A program made the translations under genes and the position numbers. Of a DNA stretch of 64,000 nucleotides, positions 13,901-27,600 are shown piece by piece. The DNA is taken from contig NC_088714.1 of NCBI RefSeq assembly GCF_963576615.1, positions 30,643,143 through 30,707,142 of the forward strand, read 5' to 3'. This stretch comes from Watersipora subatra (taxonomy: Eukaryota; Bryozoa; Gymnolaemata; Cheilostomatida; Watersiporidae). How positions within the stretch are numbered: position 1 is the stretch's first letter; each line of letters opens with the position of its first letter. Below the pieces are notes generated by a model that saw nothing but the letters and a program-made list of their open reading frames with translations, made no database searches and was not told where the DNA came from.

Positions 13901-14066
13901 GAAATTATTTACAATAAATATTCAACTAATAACAATGTCATACATTAATTAAAAAAATTGCTCAGGAGTCACAATTACACTTTTACACGCTTACATAGAC
14001 GATCTGTTCCATAACTTGTTAATTCCGTCACATACTTGACAAACTCGGGATTTTCTGTCCATGACT
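1916..14066 (-). CDS. cog8: COG8, conserved oligomeric Golgi complex subunit 8 (partial: first exon not found, C-terminus off the left side)
   Basis: COG8 is a subunit of the lobe B half of the COG tethering complex, which acts in retrograde vesicle traffic at the Golgi. Ten coding exons join in phase, read right to left: 14066-13995, 13854-13730, 13439-13342, 12950-12779, 6430-6269, 6107-6056, 5007-4847, 4480-4281, 2643-2568, 2100-1916. They give 434 residues. Stretches typical of animal COG8 appear in the family order: [85 protein letters not shown] and [12 protein letters not shown]. Human COG8 is 612 aa; about 45 N-terminal and about 120 C-terminal residues are missing here. The last visible exon ends at an AG|GTATTG donor after NFYR. 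The 4281 donor is GTATGC, chosen because it alone keeps the phase into exon 2643-2568. One intron is almost entirely a 36-bp minisatellite, and another carries an inverted-repeat element. Confidence 0.93.
3009..4248. mobile_element. Inverted-repeat DNA element, CCCTAGGACACTTAT family, in a COG8 intron
   Basis: Perfect 15-bp terminal inverted repeats, CCCTAGGACACTTAT at the left and its complement at the right, are flanked by TATA on both sides. This is consistent with a TA or TATA target duplication. The subterminal parts share GCGAAA-rich motifs. No intact transposase is visible. The right end lies 31 bp from a COG8 exon boundary at 4281. Confidence 0.7.
6823..12758. repeat. 36-bp minisatellite, about 165 tandem copies, in a COG8 intron
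   Basis: The unit (plus strand) begins GATGTCAGAGACTATGGTAC and ends GGTGCTATAAAT, 36 bp in all. It repeats for 5,936 bp without any net insertion or deletion: the same phase holds from about 7081 to 12661, exactly 155 units. Most differences are single changes at a few recurring positions: GAT/GAG, ATA/ACA, GAT/AAT and GGT/GTT. The outermost units are more degenerate, for example 6829-6870 and 12661-12758. Because 36 is divisible by three, one plus frame (12-residue repeat [12 protein letters not shown]) and one minus frame stay open for kilobases. The long plus frame contains no ATG. The array occupies 93% of the intron at 6431-12778 between two COG8 exons whose phases match, which makes it intronic sequence. 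Confidence 0.97.
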
Positions 14067-15652
14067 CTACAACGTGAATGTGAAACATTATTACGTGAAT
14101 GTGAAACAACGTTATTACATGTGGAGCACTTGGTAAACACACAAAAATAAATATTTAGAAAAAGAGTCACTTGAATTCTTTAATGTCTAAGCAAAATGTG
14201 CAAATCCGATTGAACTAAGTATTTCGTTAAGCCCAAATTGACCATCGAATGATCGAAGCACGCAAACTATTAGACCACGATGAAATGAAATGGCTATTCT
14301 CTGACTTTACGTTTGTCTTAACCTTGTCTAATTAATTTACGTGGTAGTTAATTTGCTACAACACATTGCCTATATTCTAGTAAGCAGAAATTTTTTTCAA
14401 ATAATCACAATCGCTCGTAGTTTTAAAATGGGGCAAGATCACATGAGCTACAAAAACAAATTGTTCAATCAAAACCATTTGAAGCTGTTCATCCTCTCTT
14501 CCTAACTGGATCAGCTACCCATCTGCTCTGACAGATGCATGAAGCAATCTAGGTTGTAAACTCTTACCCTATTAAACAACAACCTACTTGATTTGATGAG
14601 CAGTTGAAATTGTACAAGCAAAACCCGTAGTGGCAAACTGATGTCAGTGGCTACTACTGGTTATTTAATTTATTTCTCGAACAAGATATGAATCTTTCAA
14701 TGCGTGATAAAACAGACCATCGAGTGTATCGCCAAATATTGCTGTCAATACTGAGCTTTCTTCTTCAAAAGAAGCAGAAGACATAGAAGCCATCAAAAAG
14801 CTGAACTTGAAGAGTGCAAAAAGCTTGGACAAAAGTATAAAAACACGATCGCTGTGATGGGTCCTCTAAGCCAATATAAAATCGTTATAAAAATACGCAC
14901 CTTCTGTCAATAACTGGGTTCGCTTAACTTTGACAGACGTGGCTATTGGGAGTTGTCGCAACGCGAAAAATATCAAACACTCAAAAGTGCATTCCTCGTC
15001 ACAGCTAACCTGCTATGCCTCGTCGCTAATAAAATGACATTTCAATGGGTTTTTTCACACTGAAGATACAAATTTGAATATTCAAGTGAAATTGAAATAG
15101 AAACAAGCTTGCATCATTACGAACCACATTATTTTTCTTATGTCATACTAACTCAAGCTACTTACAGATGATGAATTATAGTGCAATATATGTGCAGTTA
15201 GGGGTAATCAATATATGAGTACTTAAGTGTAAGTTAGCAGTTGCAGTGAACTACATTTCAAGAGGGAACAGACTAAATCAATAATGATTAGAATAAAGTT
15301 TATAAAAAATTCCTCATACAACAAATTCTTTGGTCACAAGACATCTAATTCCCCAGCCCTGCATTTAATGAGAGCTGGCCATTTTTAACACGATCTTCTT
15401 GTTGCTAAGATTTTCTTCTTTAATAATAAAAATTTTATTATTAATGATTAGTTTGCTTCAAAAAGAAAGTAAGATAAATAACCAAATTTGGCTAATTTTT
15501 TCTTTTAAATAATGTGATTTTTATTACAATACAACAGTTATATTATAAACAAAAGCAAATTCTGTATCAATCAGAATTTGCAACAATCGAAATAAAATCG
15601 AAAAGCAACACACATTACTAATGCACAGCAATAATATATACGAAACTAAAGA
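14067..15652. other. Gap between COG8 and alpha-tubulin
   Basis: The first COG8 exon (start codon and roughly 45 residues) and the COG8 promoter should lie here, but no segment could be assigned with confidence. The right end holds the alpha-tubulin 3' UTR. No repeat family was recognised. Confidence 0.35.
15518..15526 (-). terminator. Possible poly(A) signal of alpha-tubulin
   Basis: On the minus strand an AATAAA hexamer (plus-strand TTTATT) lies about 130 nt after the alpha-tubulin stop codon. It is the nearest canonical cleavage signal. AT-rich DNA produces such hexamers by chance, so this is tentative. Confidence 0.4.
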
Positions 15653-18600
15653 TTATAATTCCTTTACATCATCATCTTCCAATACAGTAGGCAATGTTAC
15701 TTCTTCATAATCTTTTTCCAATGCAGCTAAATTTATTCGAGATTCAACAAAGTCAATTTCCTCCAGTCCTTCCGAAACAAACCTAAAGATAGACCTCAAA
15801 AATAAGCCAACGTATTCACTAACTTTCAGGGTCTACAGATGATACATTTGTAAATTAAAATAAGTCAAGTGTAACGCAAATCAACCATGTAAATTATAAG
15901 AATAATCAATGCGTAATAAAACCAATAAAACATAAAAATTCTAGCTATGCTAACAGAAACAGCAAAATATGCTATATTGAAGAAATGCAAAAGCCAATTT
16001 TAATGGAAGCATTTAGCAACATTCAGGTGTGCATAACCTACAAACTTAGTGTTTAATAAGAGATTAATAATTAACATACCATGGTATGATAGTCACTCAT
16101 GTATGGTAGTAATACATACATAAACTATTACTAAGAATAAGGAATTGTCTACTCTATCCAGTGGCATACAACTTCAAGTATACTGTTACAATTCGGTAAC
16201 ACCTGTTACTCAGGCCTGCTATGATTATATTTCAGGGATCCCCTTACCAATGCACAAAGGCCTTTTTACTGTATAACAAATCAAACTTTGTGTTCACTTT
16301 TGACCAGGCTTGTCCAACAGCACTTGTGGCAGCGAGCATACAGACAGCACGAGGAGTGTAGGCAATGTCAGAACTCGGTATGGTCACCGGAGTTTGCCAG
16401 TTTATCCCAACTTTAAATCCTGAATAAAATCACACCTCAGAGCAATTCAAAATTGTATCGTAACACTTTCAATTTAAGATGCTTGACATTTTGACTCGGC
16501 TTGTACATAAAGTAGTCAACTCTACAGGTTGTGACTTTTATGTTTTAGAGCAGGGATGTCAAACTCAATTGTACAAGGGGCCAAAATTCAAAATACAACC
16601 TAGGTCGCAGGCCAAACAGAATAAACATTTATTTAACACACTAAAACAAAATGTTTTTGGAACATAAAAATGAATAAAAGCAAACAGGAATATCATTCTG
16701 AAACAAACATCAGGTTTAATTGACGGGAGAAGTTCCCGGCAAGGCGCTGAAGCGTTGCATTATAGGATCTGTAGTTCTGTGCAGTATGATGTCATCAGCG
16801 CTTCATATTGATGGGTCATGAATAACGAAAATATAAAATGATCTTGCGGGCCAGATATGATTACAAGGTGGGCCGGATGTAGCTGCGGACCGTGAGGTTG
16901 ACACATGTGTTTTAGAGTAATAACTGAGCAAAAAGGCTAAGCCAATTATAATCTCACAACTATACAACCTTAAGAGTTACGGCACATTACTTGGTGTGCA
17001 ATGAACTTTCTAAAAGCTTCTGGAAGGCAAACTTTTTTAAACAATTGTTACGAATAAGACATTCTTCAAGACTTCTTTTAAGGCTGTATTAAACACTTTA
17101 CGCGAAAACAAAATAGGTTATTATACTGATGCAAGCAATCAATGTCAGCCCTGGAAGCAAGTTAAAAACATCATCCAAACCAAAACTAAAACTAACCAGT
17201 TGGACACCAGTCCACAAAGTGTACATTCTTCTTCTGTCTGATCTCCTGGATTGCAGTATTTACTTCTTTAGGTGTTACATCACCTCTAATAAAACACCAA
17301 ACATGCAGTTACACAGACCATTGCTATATGTATTACACACCTTTAAAAAGGTTAATCATAATTAAAACAGCTTACAAGTTTATATTCTGTAGGCAATATC
17401 AGTCAGTCACTGTATGGTGACGAAAGCACACAGCGTAACCTGTAGCACCTATCACAGTGTTTCCATGCTCCTAATGGGTCCAGAGTTGTCCGCGACTGAC
17501 GAATTCACGCCCTACTGTTTCGACGATTCTGAGTTGCAGATAACAGATCTTTCCAAAATTGATGATGTATCCTTCAAAGCAAAACTTGTTGAACTAGACT
17601 CTTTCTTGAGTAATTCTCAATTTTCAATTGATTTGTAGTCAACTAGTTGCACTAACTAAGCCAGGACGCCTGACCAAAATTTTATCTTTGTGTTCCTTAT
17701 TGCTGTACTCCATATTAAGAGATATCAACAGAATTTACTGCTTAGTATACAATACAAGCCTTACTTTAGAGGTCGTATGAACAACAATCACTTCTAGTAA
17801 GGAGCCTTTTTGAAGCTAAAAGGGTAAAATCTGGGAATTCTTTTTACCTCCACTGGGGAGAGCTTAAGCCAAGTATCTTAGTAACCTATCAATTCAGATC
17901 TATCAGCAATTTATGATGTTGAATAGTGCTCTTCCAGCGAATGTCTTTACACAAATTTAGGAAAGCGAAATGACGTCAAATGCGCTCGGATTTTACCGTT
18001 TCTATGATTTGGCGAGAAAGCAACTCCGAACTCAGTCGAAGCATGGAAACACAGTGTATTTTATCATTGTAGAATATTATGAACTGTTAGGTTTGCTATA
18101 ATAAGACCACAATATATAGTTTATCAGCCTGACCTCCAAAGGCTTGAGCGAACCCAGAACATAACTACTTTGAATGTTGTCACACAAGGTTTAACACAAA
18201 CATAAGAGAAGAAAGTTGTAAACATACCTATACAACATGACGCATGACATGTATTTGCCTATGCGAGGGTTACACTTTATCAACTGGGAGCTCGGACTAA
18301 ACACTGAGTGAGTTATATTGGAAACAGAGAGTGACTCATGGTAGGCTCTTTCAGGTGAGAGCAGAGGGGCATAATTGGCGAGAGGGTAATGAATTCTGGG
18401 ATAAGGCACGAGATTTGTCTAAAATATACAATAAGTTTATCAGTCATGCATCAGTTGTCAGCCAATTATGTTACTTAATGTACTACTGACTGCTGCACTG
18501 CAGTATGATAAGTTGAGCTGCAAAGTGGAATTTCTAGTAACAGTCACTATTATCACAGGTTCGTACCACTCTAGGCTGGTTCACACTGTATTGCCATATG

Positions 18601-21600
18601 TCAGAGTTGTCCTATCGCCGATTATTTGCTGACTATGTCCACTGTAAACCGAAACATTGCAGCTGTCAGATTTTTCCGATATTTTGTCGAGCATCCACGA
18701 CAGTCTGTGCAACGTGAACCACTTTGGCGATGATGATTGGCTGTCACAGATCACCTAATCAGATCCTTCACGATAGCTGTGACTAGTGTTACAGCATTTT
18801 TGCGACCGCATTATGTAAGGAGAACTTTATTTCATGGACTTTTTGCCGATGTTGGGTTTGTGACTGTGTGAACAATGCTCGCAGCCTGTTAGAAATGATC
18901 ACCATCGTTTCTAACGATGGTGATCGTTTCCCGTTGTATTGTGTGACTAACGCCAACGTACTGAGATATAGTATGAGCCAGCCTTTATAAGTGCTCTTTA
19001 TGTCATATGCACAATGTTATCATGTCTTGTTGTGTACACAGCTCTATCTCTAAGATAACAGGAATGGGACAACTAACACACATATGTATATAGCCAATCA
19101 TTCTGTACTTGCCACAAAAGGCATGCTAACATATAGCATTATAATGAAGGAGTCGATATTTATGGTCGTAGGATAGCCTCACATCTTTAGAAAATCGAGT
19201 TACGTATACGTTTCTATTAGGGGCTGGAGTATTGAAGATCCAAATGTGTGATGATATATCCAATCAATGGAAAGAACTTCAGTACATTTTAGTTAACATG
19301 TGGCTAAGGCATCGCCAATGATCGATGGCTTAGAACTAGACTTATTTTGTGACAATGGAAGCATTTATAGTGTAAATTGCTTCGCTTGTTGTAGCTCTTG
19401 CCTCTGAGAATTAATAAAAATTCACCATCAGTCCAAAGTGATGTGATTTCATGTAAAAGTGTAGCAATTTTCTGTTTGGTTTATTGACAGTGCTCACTTG
19501 GAGAGCTTTAGTGCTATGACGAACAAGATGGTGACACATTGGAACTGTACTGCGTCATCGCAGTGCACTACGCATAATTTTGCAGTGCATGACACCTTCC
19601 GATGAACAGTAGAGATTTACTGAGTGCTCCTACTGCAAATTGTTTACTGCAATCTACTGCACATTTACTTCCATTACACATGGCCTCAAGCACAGCAATT
19701 CATGCATTCTGCGAATGTACATCCTTTCTAACATAAAACTGTATGTATACTGCAACTGCGCATTAGTAGAAAGTTAATACCACGAATCAACTGACACTGC
19801 TGGCTTCAAAAGCATCAGTTCTGCATTGTACAAAAAGTGTCAGATGCTATACTCAGTAAGCTCATAAACTTGCACTCCAACTCCCATATCACTTCAGAAT
19901 AGGAAGTCGGGCGTTATAACCATTCCAATTGACAAAATTGGTGTCTTTGTATTGTATTTTTATTAACATTACATATTAAAACTAACAGATTTTTATTTCA
20001 ACCGTATACAACATGCTAACTGTGATGAATTTGTTTGCAGACTCAAACGCAACTTTGAGCAGCATTCACATCTTGCAATTTTGTTGTAGTTGAAACCAGA
20101 TCAACTTAGTACTTAATTCTGTGATTTTCATAAAATTGTGCTGTGAATGTATGTACAGCGTAATGCAAACGTTCCTACTGCATATAGCACTGCAAAATGC
20201 GCACTAGCAACACTCTCACTGCATCCAGCCCAGCACACTGCACTGCGCAGTAGGCAATATTGCAACTGCATCAATACTGCTTACTTCGCAATAGAAAATA
20301 GTTGTACTCCATGTATAGTGTGTACTGCGCAGTAGTAAAAATATCGAATGCATTTATACTGCATGGTTGTGACATGCTTAGTACTGCTACTACTCTGCTG
20401 ATGCAACTACATATACATCGGAACAAAAATTGACTACAATTACATTTTACATCTAGGCATCAGTCAGTACTTATCAATGCTTAGTTAGAGGATTTTTTTC
20501 GTAATGGTCACAACCCTTACAGCGAATCATTCTTTGTACAATGCCTCAGTTCCATAAACTGGCAAAGAGAATCTGAGATGTGCGATAGCTTCTTGTAAAC
20601 CTTTTAAATATTGAGCAAGTTAGAGAAATCAGTATATTTGTCCTACGTGTTTTTTCTCACAAGTAACAAGGGAAAAACATTCTATCATACTCATTCTTTT
20701 AGTGCTGGTGACACGCCTATAAACAGAGACATTGAATGGTGGATTTCGCTGAACCCCTTCCCATCGCCAGAAGTAAGTCTCAGGTCAAGCAAGACACAGT
20801 TACAGATGCACCTCTAATCAATACGCAACCACATGATGCAGCTTTGAGATTTCTTCATAAAACTTTACAATGATTTCAGCGGTTATTAAAACCTTTCCTA
20901 CCTGAAATTCTACGAGGTCAACATTGAGTGCCCCTTCAAACCTCAGGGATGCTGTTATACTTGATATCACCTGAAACATAAGAGCTGTGAAGTTCTAAAT
21001 AAGTACTGGATAAATTCTTTGCCAACAGAAAATCACCTTAAGCTTTGCTTCAGAAAAACTTGAGCCAACCCTACCCATACTCGGTAATTATTTTATTGTA
21101 TCATTGTAACTAGTACACTAGGCGGTCCTGTGCACCGTGATAAATCATACTGAGTAATCAGTATGAGCATAATTAATTCTCATTTGCCTAAAGGAGCTGA
21201 GTGGTGTAGTGGTTAGCACGCTGGTCTTTAAATTGGGGTATCTGAGTTCAATTTCCTTCCGAGGCAAAATTTTGTATAAAAGCTTTTGGTGTGACTTCGA
21301 ACAGACAGATGAACAGACACCGCTCTTATTATAGTAAAAAGTGGCCTTTTGATAAGTTGTGGATTTGGTACCAAAATGCTGTAGCAGTGCAATCTTGAAT
21401 TGAACCTAGCAAGAAGATTTTAACCTAGAAGAAAAAAATGAAACCAAGCACAGCTCAACTTTTCAAAACAAAAAAATGCAACTCTGCATTTTTGGTAATT
21501 GGGTGGCTGATGTCTAATATTTGATGGAGAATGCTCAAGCACAAATATATACAACTTCTACTTACAAAGTTACTTACTAAACATTGCCAAGAATCAATTG

Positions 21601-24600
21601 ATAAGGTTTATCACGAGAAAATATACAATATTTTTTCTAAGATGGCTGCACTTTGATAACAATGCCATAACAATGTATTAAGAGTTGTTTCCTCTTACAT
21701 AGTTTATCTAGGAATGATATACAATTCTGAAATTCTCTCAGCAGAGAGAAATTATATCTTGCTCAACAATTTATCAAAATTAACATATAAGTTTTAAGAT
21801 CACGGGCTAGACACATCTCCATAATGTTCTATAAGCGTTTTCATAACAATGCTACAGACCTGACCAATAATTCTGTTTAGATTGGAATAAGAGGGTCTTT
21901 CCACACCGAGGGAGTTCCTACAGATATCATATATGGCCTCATTGTCTACAAGGAAGCTGCAGTCCACATGGTCAATAGAAGCGTGTGTAGATAAGACTGT
22001 GTTATATGGTTCCACAACTGCAGAGGCCATCTAGACAAATATGGTAATATTACTGACATGAGCCCTCCTGTTTTTATTATAGACTTGGAACCAAACCAAC
22101 ATGGTAAACCATAGAATATCCCCATGGAATGAAAATGAGTATACTCAATGGCAAGTATATTATAGATAAAAATCTATTAATAGATACTAAAGATAATCAA
22201 AGGTTTTAAGTAACCTAGATTTACCAAATAACTAATTGGAGAACAGTTCAATATTGTTGACAATCTCACCTTTGTAAAGTAATAAACAGCTAAAAAAACA
22301 TTACATTGGTGCTCTGCAGAAAATCCTCGCAGATAAATAAACAAGGTAAACAGATAAATATTTGGAATATGTGATAGTACTTCTACTTTCACACTTTTTC
22401 TCTAGAGCATCATGATATTTTCAGTATTGGTATTCTTACGGCTTTTTAGCCAGAATAATTGTCATATATAAACAGTGTGTAAAGGATACTTAATAAGTTA
22501 TCCGCTTAGCTAAAAAAATGATTTTTTAAATTGACAGAGCTTCCAGATTGACAGATTACTAATAAGGTGACTAAGTCTATCTAATCAACTGTTACAGGAG
22601 ATTACTAATAAGTTTTAAACAGCATTAATGAATTAGTTAGCCAGCATATTTTTAGATGATGTGGTCTCTCCTTTAGCAAACCGGAAAAACCTCAGGCTGT
22701 AAATCAAATCAGCCTCTATTATTTCTCTATCGCTTTCTATCGTATTTCTTTGAAAAAGATCGCGTATGCTTTGACAGAGCTGTTATAAATTTGCCAGTAG
22801 CAATGGTCAGATCATGCTGCATATCATTACTATTCTCCCGTTATAAGATTTTTCACAACTAAAAACAAGTTGTTGTTCTTTTAAGCTGTTTGAATAGAGT
22901 ACAAAATAAACTTACAGATTTGCTACTGAAAATACATACTAAGTTTACTGTTAGTGTCACAACCGTTAACTACTATATTGTGCTACAATGTTTTAAAAAA
23001 ATTCACAACAGCTGATAAACGGAGTATTTTATCATGTGCACTGCTAATTTATCATTTTTCTCGTGAACACTACTATTGTATGTGTCATAACAAAATATCT
23101 ATGCCAACTTATCTAAAAATGTCTATACGCTCGCAATGCATCGTAAACCATCTATAAAAAAGGAAATTAATAGATTAGTAGTTCATAGGATAATAACTAA
23201 CCTGAGGTGCAGGATAAACAGAAAATTCCATTTTTGTCGTCTTTGGGTAGTCCGATGAGAGAACTTCAGAAATGTTTGATGTTAATCCACTCCCCGTTCC
23301 ACCCCCAAAACTCCGATGAAGAATAAAGCCCTGAAGACTATCGCATTGTTCCACCTGTGTAGACATGTCAGATAGCCTAAGGTAAAATCACACGACACCT
23401 ACGGCAGGCAGTGTCAGCGCCTGACACTTGTCATGTATAGCCCAGTTGGCTGTCAACTGATCTCATCTAGTCTAAAATACAACTTGCCTCAAGACAGTTA
23501 CATCCTTAACTGATTGGTCTAAAATGCTAGTCTATGGTAAATAATATAGTGTAACTGGGTGTCTTTCAACTCTTTTGCTATGACAAGCCGATCAGTACGG
23601 CTTGGTAAAGCGTTTGCCAAGAGCAGCATGATGCAGCTTTAGCAGGCTTCATACAAACTGTGTCTGATTAGTGAATAATTGATATTAAAACAGGGATTAG
23701 ATTAAAACAGCATCAACCGACAGCCTCTGATGTTTTCTATCAATTGGTTAACAACAGCACAGTTATAAAATTTAATTTCATTTTGTTCATTAAACGGAAA
23801 GGGTGTTAAAAGTTTTTAAAAAAACTTTTGACAACAAGACAGCATAATCTAGAACTATTTTGGTGATTTTGCGATTTCCTCACTCCAAACCTTTCGCTTG
23901 TTGAACATTACCAAAGCCTATCCCGCTAAAACGAATTGTATATTTCATTACTATAATGTATTACACTGTAGATAGTTAAAAAATTAGGGATATTTCACCT
24001 GCTTCCGTATCCGATCTGACACAAGTCCCATGATCTCCTTGCCACACGTAAATCGACCTCGAGCGTAATTGTTGGCAGCATCTTCCTTAGTGTTCATCAG
24101 TGATTCAGGATTGTATAGGTTTCTATACGGACCTGTTCGGATTTCATCTGAAGATAAAACAGATAACTAGTCATACAACTAACAACCATGTAACTCGCTG
24201 ACTTCTAGATATATATACACTAGATGAATGCCTGGCGTTGCCCGGATAATAGGAAAATTTTTTTCGTAGAAAACTTATTTTTATTTCCCATACACGACAT
24301 TTACCATTTTAACTTTTAAACTTGATATCACGAAAAAATTGTTTTTGTGCAGTTCAAATAAATTAAAATAAAAATAAACAATAAGTTCCAGGAAGTATGT
24401 GTATAAAAAAGGTTACTGTTTGCAGGAGAAGCTCATTGTATTCCAAGTTTTAATGGATGATAGTGGTACCTCTCGAAAATAGTACAAATGTAAAAATGAG
24501 AAATCATACTTTCTTAGTCTGATACTTTGTCGGACTGAATGGAGAGAGAATGTAGAGACAATTCCTACTCCAGAGTATACAATTGCCCACATTGAAAAAC

Positions 24601-27600
24601 ATTTAGCTTTTACAGATTTATTGAAAACAGAAATATGTGTGCAACGGCACATTTGAAATTGAAACAGGACATTTAAAAAATACAAATAAAAAAACAAGAT
24701 GTAATGGGAACCAAACTTAGCTTTTGAAAAAATTATAAAAAAAAACAAATTCAAAAGATGGTATTAATCAATACTCGTGTGAACTCTCGCTATACGACTT
24801 TAATTCGTTGCAGTGTTGGCATCGTAAGGCAAAAAGGTCGTATAAAGGGGTATAGAAACCCATAATAATTACCTAATGCAAACACCCTCAGGTAAAAATC
24901 ATCAAAATTTTATATACAAGCTGTACATATTAAAAATTAGTAATGAAATAATATGTCAACCTCAGTAATCATAGTTACCTACAGTAACTTTAGTGTATTT
25001 AGTGGTTATGATCTGCAATAAAATGTAACATTACAATGTGCTATGTGCGGTACGTACGGTAGCGAGTTCTTACCTTGGAGACAGACGTATAACATGAAAA
25101 TTGAATTTAACTTAAATAAATTTAGTTTACTAAACACATAGGTAAAGCTAAGTTTTATTATGTATTTTAGTAAACTTCAACTTCGTCATTGAATAAAATT
25201 TTATCACTTATCTGTTTCCAGTTTCGTTTTCGCTATAACTAATAACAGTGAGCTGATCGAGCATAGTACCTCTTTCATGCGTTGTGAGGGAGGTTTTGGC
25301 GAATAGCATATCAGAATTTTTGTTATTCCGACATACTCAGCGCACCGACTGCAAAAATAGAATTTTGAGACAAATTTTGGTTGATAACGTATGATGACAA
25401 ATGTCATATGGCAAAGGTGAAAAACATCGTGTTCCACATAGCAAAGCGAAAAAAATCGTTTAACATGGTCACCGTAACCTGAAGAAGCATCGTGTAACAT
25501 ATAGTGCACATTTGGCGTGTGCAATCACGAAATTGATATACAGTATATGGTAAGAGCAATAGAATGATAAGAACGGCTTAGCCTAGTGGTTAGGGGAACT
25601 TGTTAGTAGACTTGTGATTTAAAAGTCACGAATTCAATCCACTACGCAGGTGATTTTTTTGTTGCTGAAATTATATCGCTATAACTGGACAAACGCATGA
25701 CAAAAAACATTGAGATTTATGTGTATCTCATTTTTTATAAATTTCAGTGTTTTCTATCATTCATCTGTCTAGTTGTAGCGATAAAGTTTTGGGAATGAAA
25801 AATCCGCTTCCCACTGGATTGGAACAGAAAACCTACAGGTCTATAGACTGGCAATCTAACAAATTAGACCACATAGGCTGCTCACAATACATTGAATTAG
25901 TAATGCACATAGCCATTATGTCAGTTAAAAACACATAACGATGCTATATGATGCGTAATGCCACGCTATCTGGCTTCACGGCTCTTATTATTTGCCAACT
26001 TTCTAATTTTGCCATTGGCTAATTAGTTAACTTAGCCAATGGCAACTACATTACCTGCCAGTGAGTATAAGCTGTTTTTATTACCTGCAGAACACCGGTC
26101 ATTCAGCTGGTGCATATATATATATAATTTATTCAGTATTACATTGAATGTATTATATATATAATCAGTCAGTATTACTAAATAGATTAAAAGTCACTAC
26201 AAAATTGTTTTGCTGTACTCGCTCTCTTCAGGTAACAATGGGTGACCTGAAGAATATGTCACCGGAAGAGTGCAATTTTAAAAGAAACAAATTTGTAGCG
26301 ACTTCTGGCTTATTAGTTTTATTCCTTACCCATATTATTATATATATAAAACAATATTTTAGCGCAGTCAAATGCTGTGAGAGTATTTTATCATAAAATA
26401 ATATTACAAGTGTTAAGTTTGCTGCCAAAAGACAGACCAGGTAATGCAAATGCCAAGCAAATGTCTGCTTAACTCTTTATATTAGTGTACCAGATTCTGT
26501 GTTTAGGGACAGGGACACAGTTCAAAGGTACAAATTATCAGTAAACTCCGGAGAATGAATGTCAATTGAATGAAGTCAATTGCTGGTCTGCCACTTTTTA
26601 TGACTCATAGAGACGCGCAAGGCTCTTACATTAACTTCATAGATAAGTAATATCAAAAAACAGAATAAGATAACAAAAAACTATTTCGTTTGTAATTTTC
26701 TGTTACAAAGCTTGGAATTTTCAGCATACCTATAACTCTATGTATCCTACATTGCCAGCGTACTTTAGGAATTACCCGTTATGTAAGATGATTAAGAACT
26801 TGAGGTTCGTATTTCATTTAGGTAACCTCATTGTTCAAGTACAACTAGTAATGCTCACACTCCGTTGCATATACTGGTGTGAAACTAGGTAACGGTGCAT
26901 CTTAGGTCGGTACAATGCGCATACAACGCATGCGCAACAGACATACAAAGCACTCGCAATGCACAAACAGTGTGGATACAACGCCGACACAAGTGATTAA
27001 AAGCGCATGCGCCACAACGTGACACTGTTAACAATAATAATAATTTAATAATATTAGTAGTAATAATATTATATTATTATTCAATATTCTATTTATATTT
27101 ATAGTCTGTTAATAAAACAGGTCTAAAACATTACACAAAGTATTCTATTTATTTTCTATTGACCGTTGTGATGATAGTGTATGCGCGTTGTGATGATACT
27201 GTATGTGTGTTGTTTAAAGATGATAATTGCGGTACACGTGTTGTATCCACAATGTTTGTGCATTGCAAGTGCCTTTTATGTTCGTTGGGCATGCGTTGTA
27301 TGCACGTTGTACCGACCTAAGATGCACCGTTACCTGAAAACATGCTGGCAGCGACAAGCAAAATGATCACTACAAGAAATACCTTGGTGTGATGGAGTTA
27401 AAAATGTGACAAAGATCCTCACACAAAACATTTTAACAAACCCCTACAAAAAAATAGTGACCTGTTTGGCACTGAGGCTACAAGACTTCATTGGGTCATC
27501 GAACGTTAGTGGAATGCTACTTACCTATAACACTAGGCTCTAAGTCTATGAAAAGGCTGCGAGGTACACAGTTACCAGAACCAGTCTCACAGAAAAATGT

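Noticed and set aside
21193..21270. A tRNA gene
   Set aside because: A- and B-box motifs are present but the stems do not pair and a SINE tail follows; the tail recurs elsewhere in the window.
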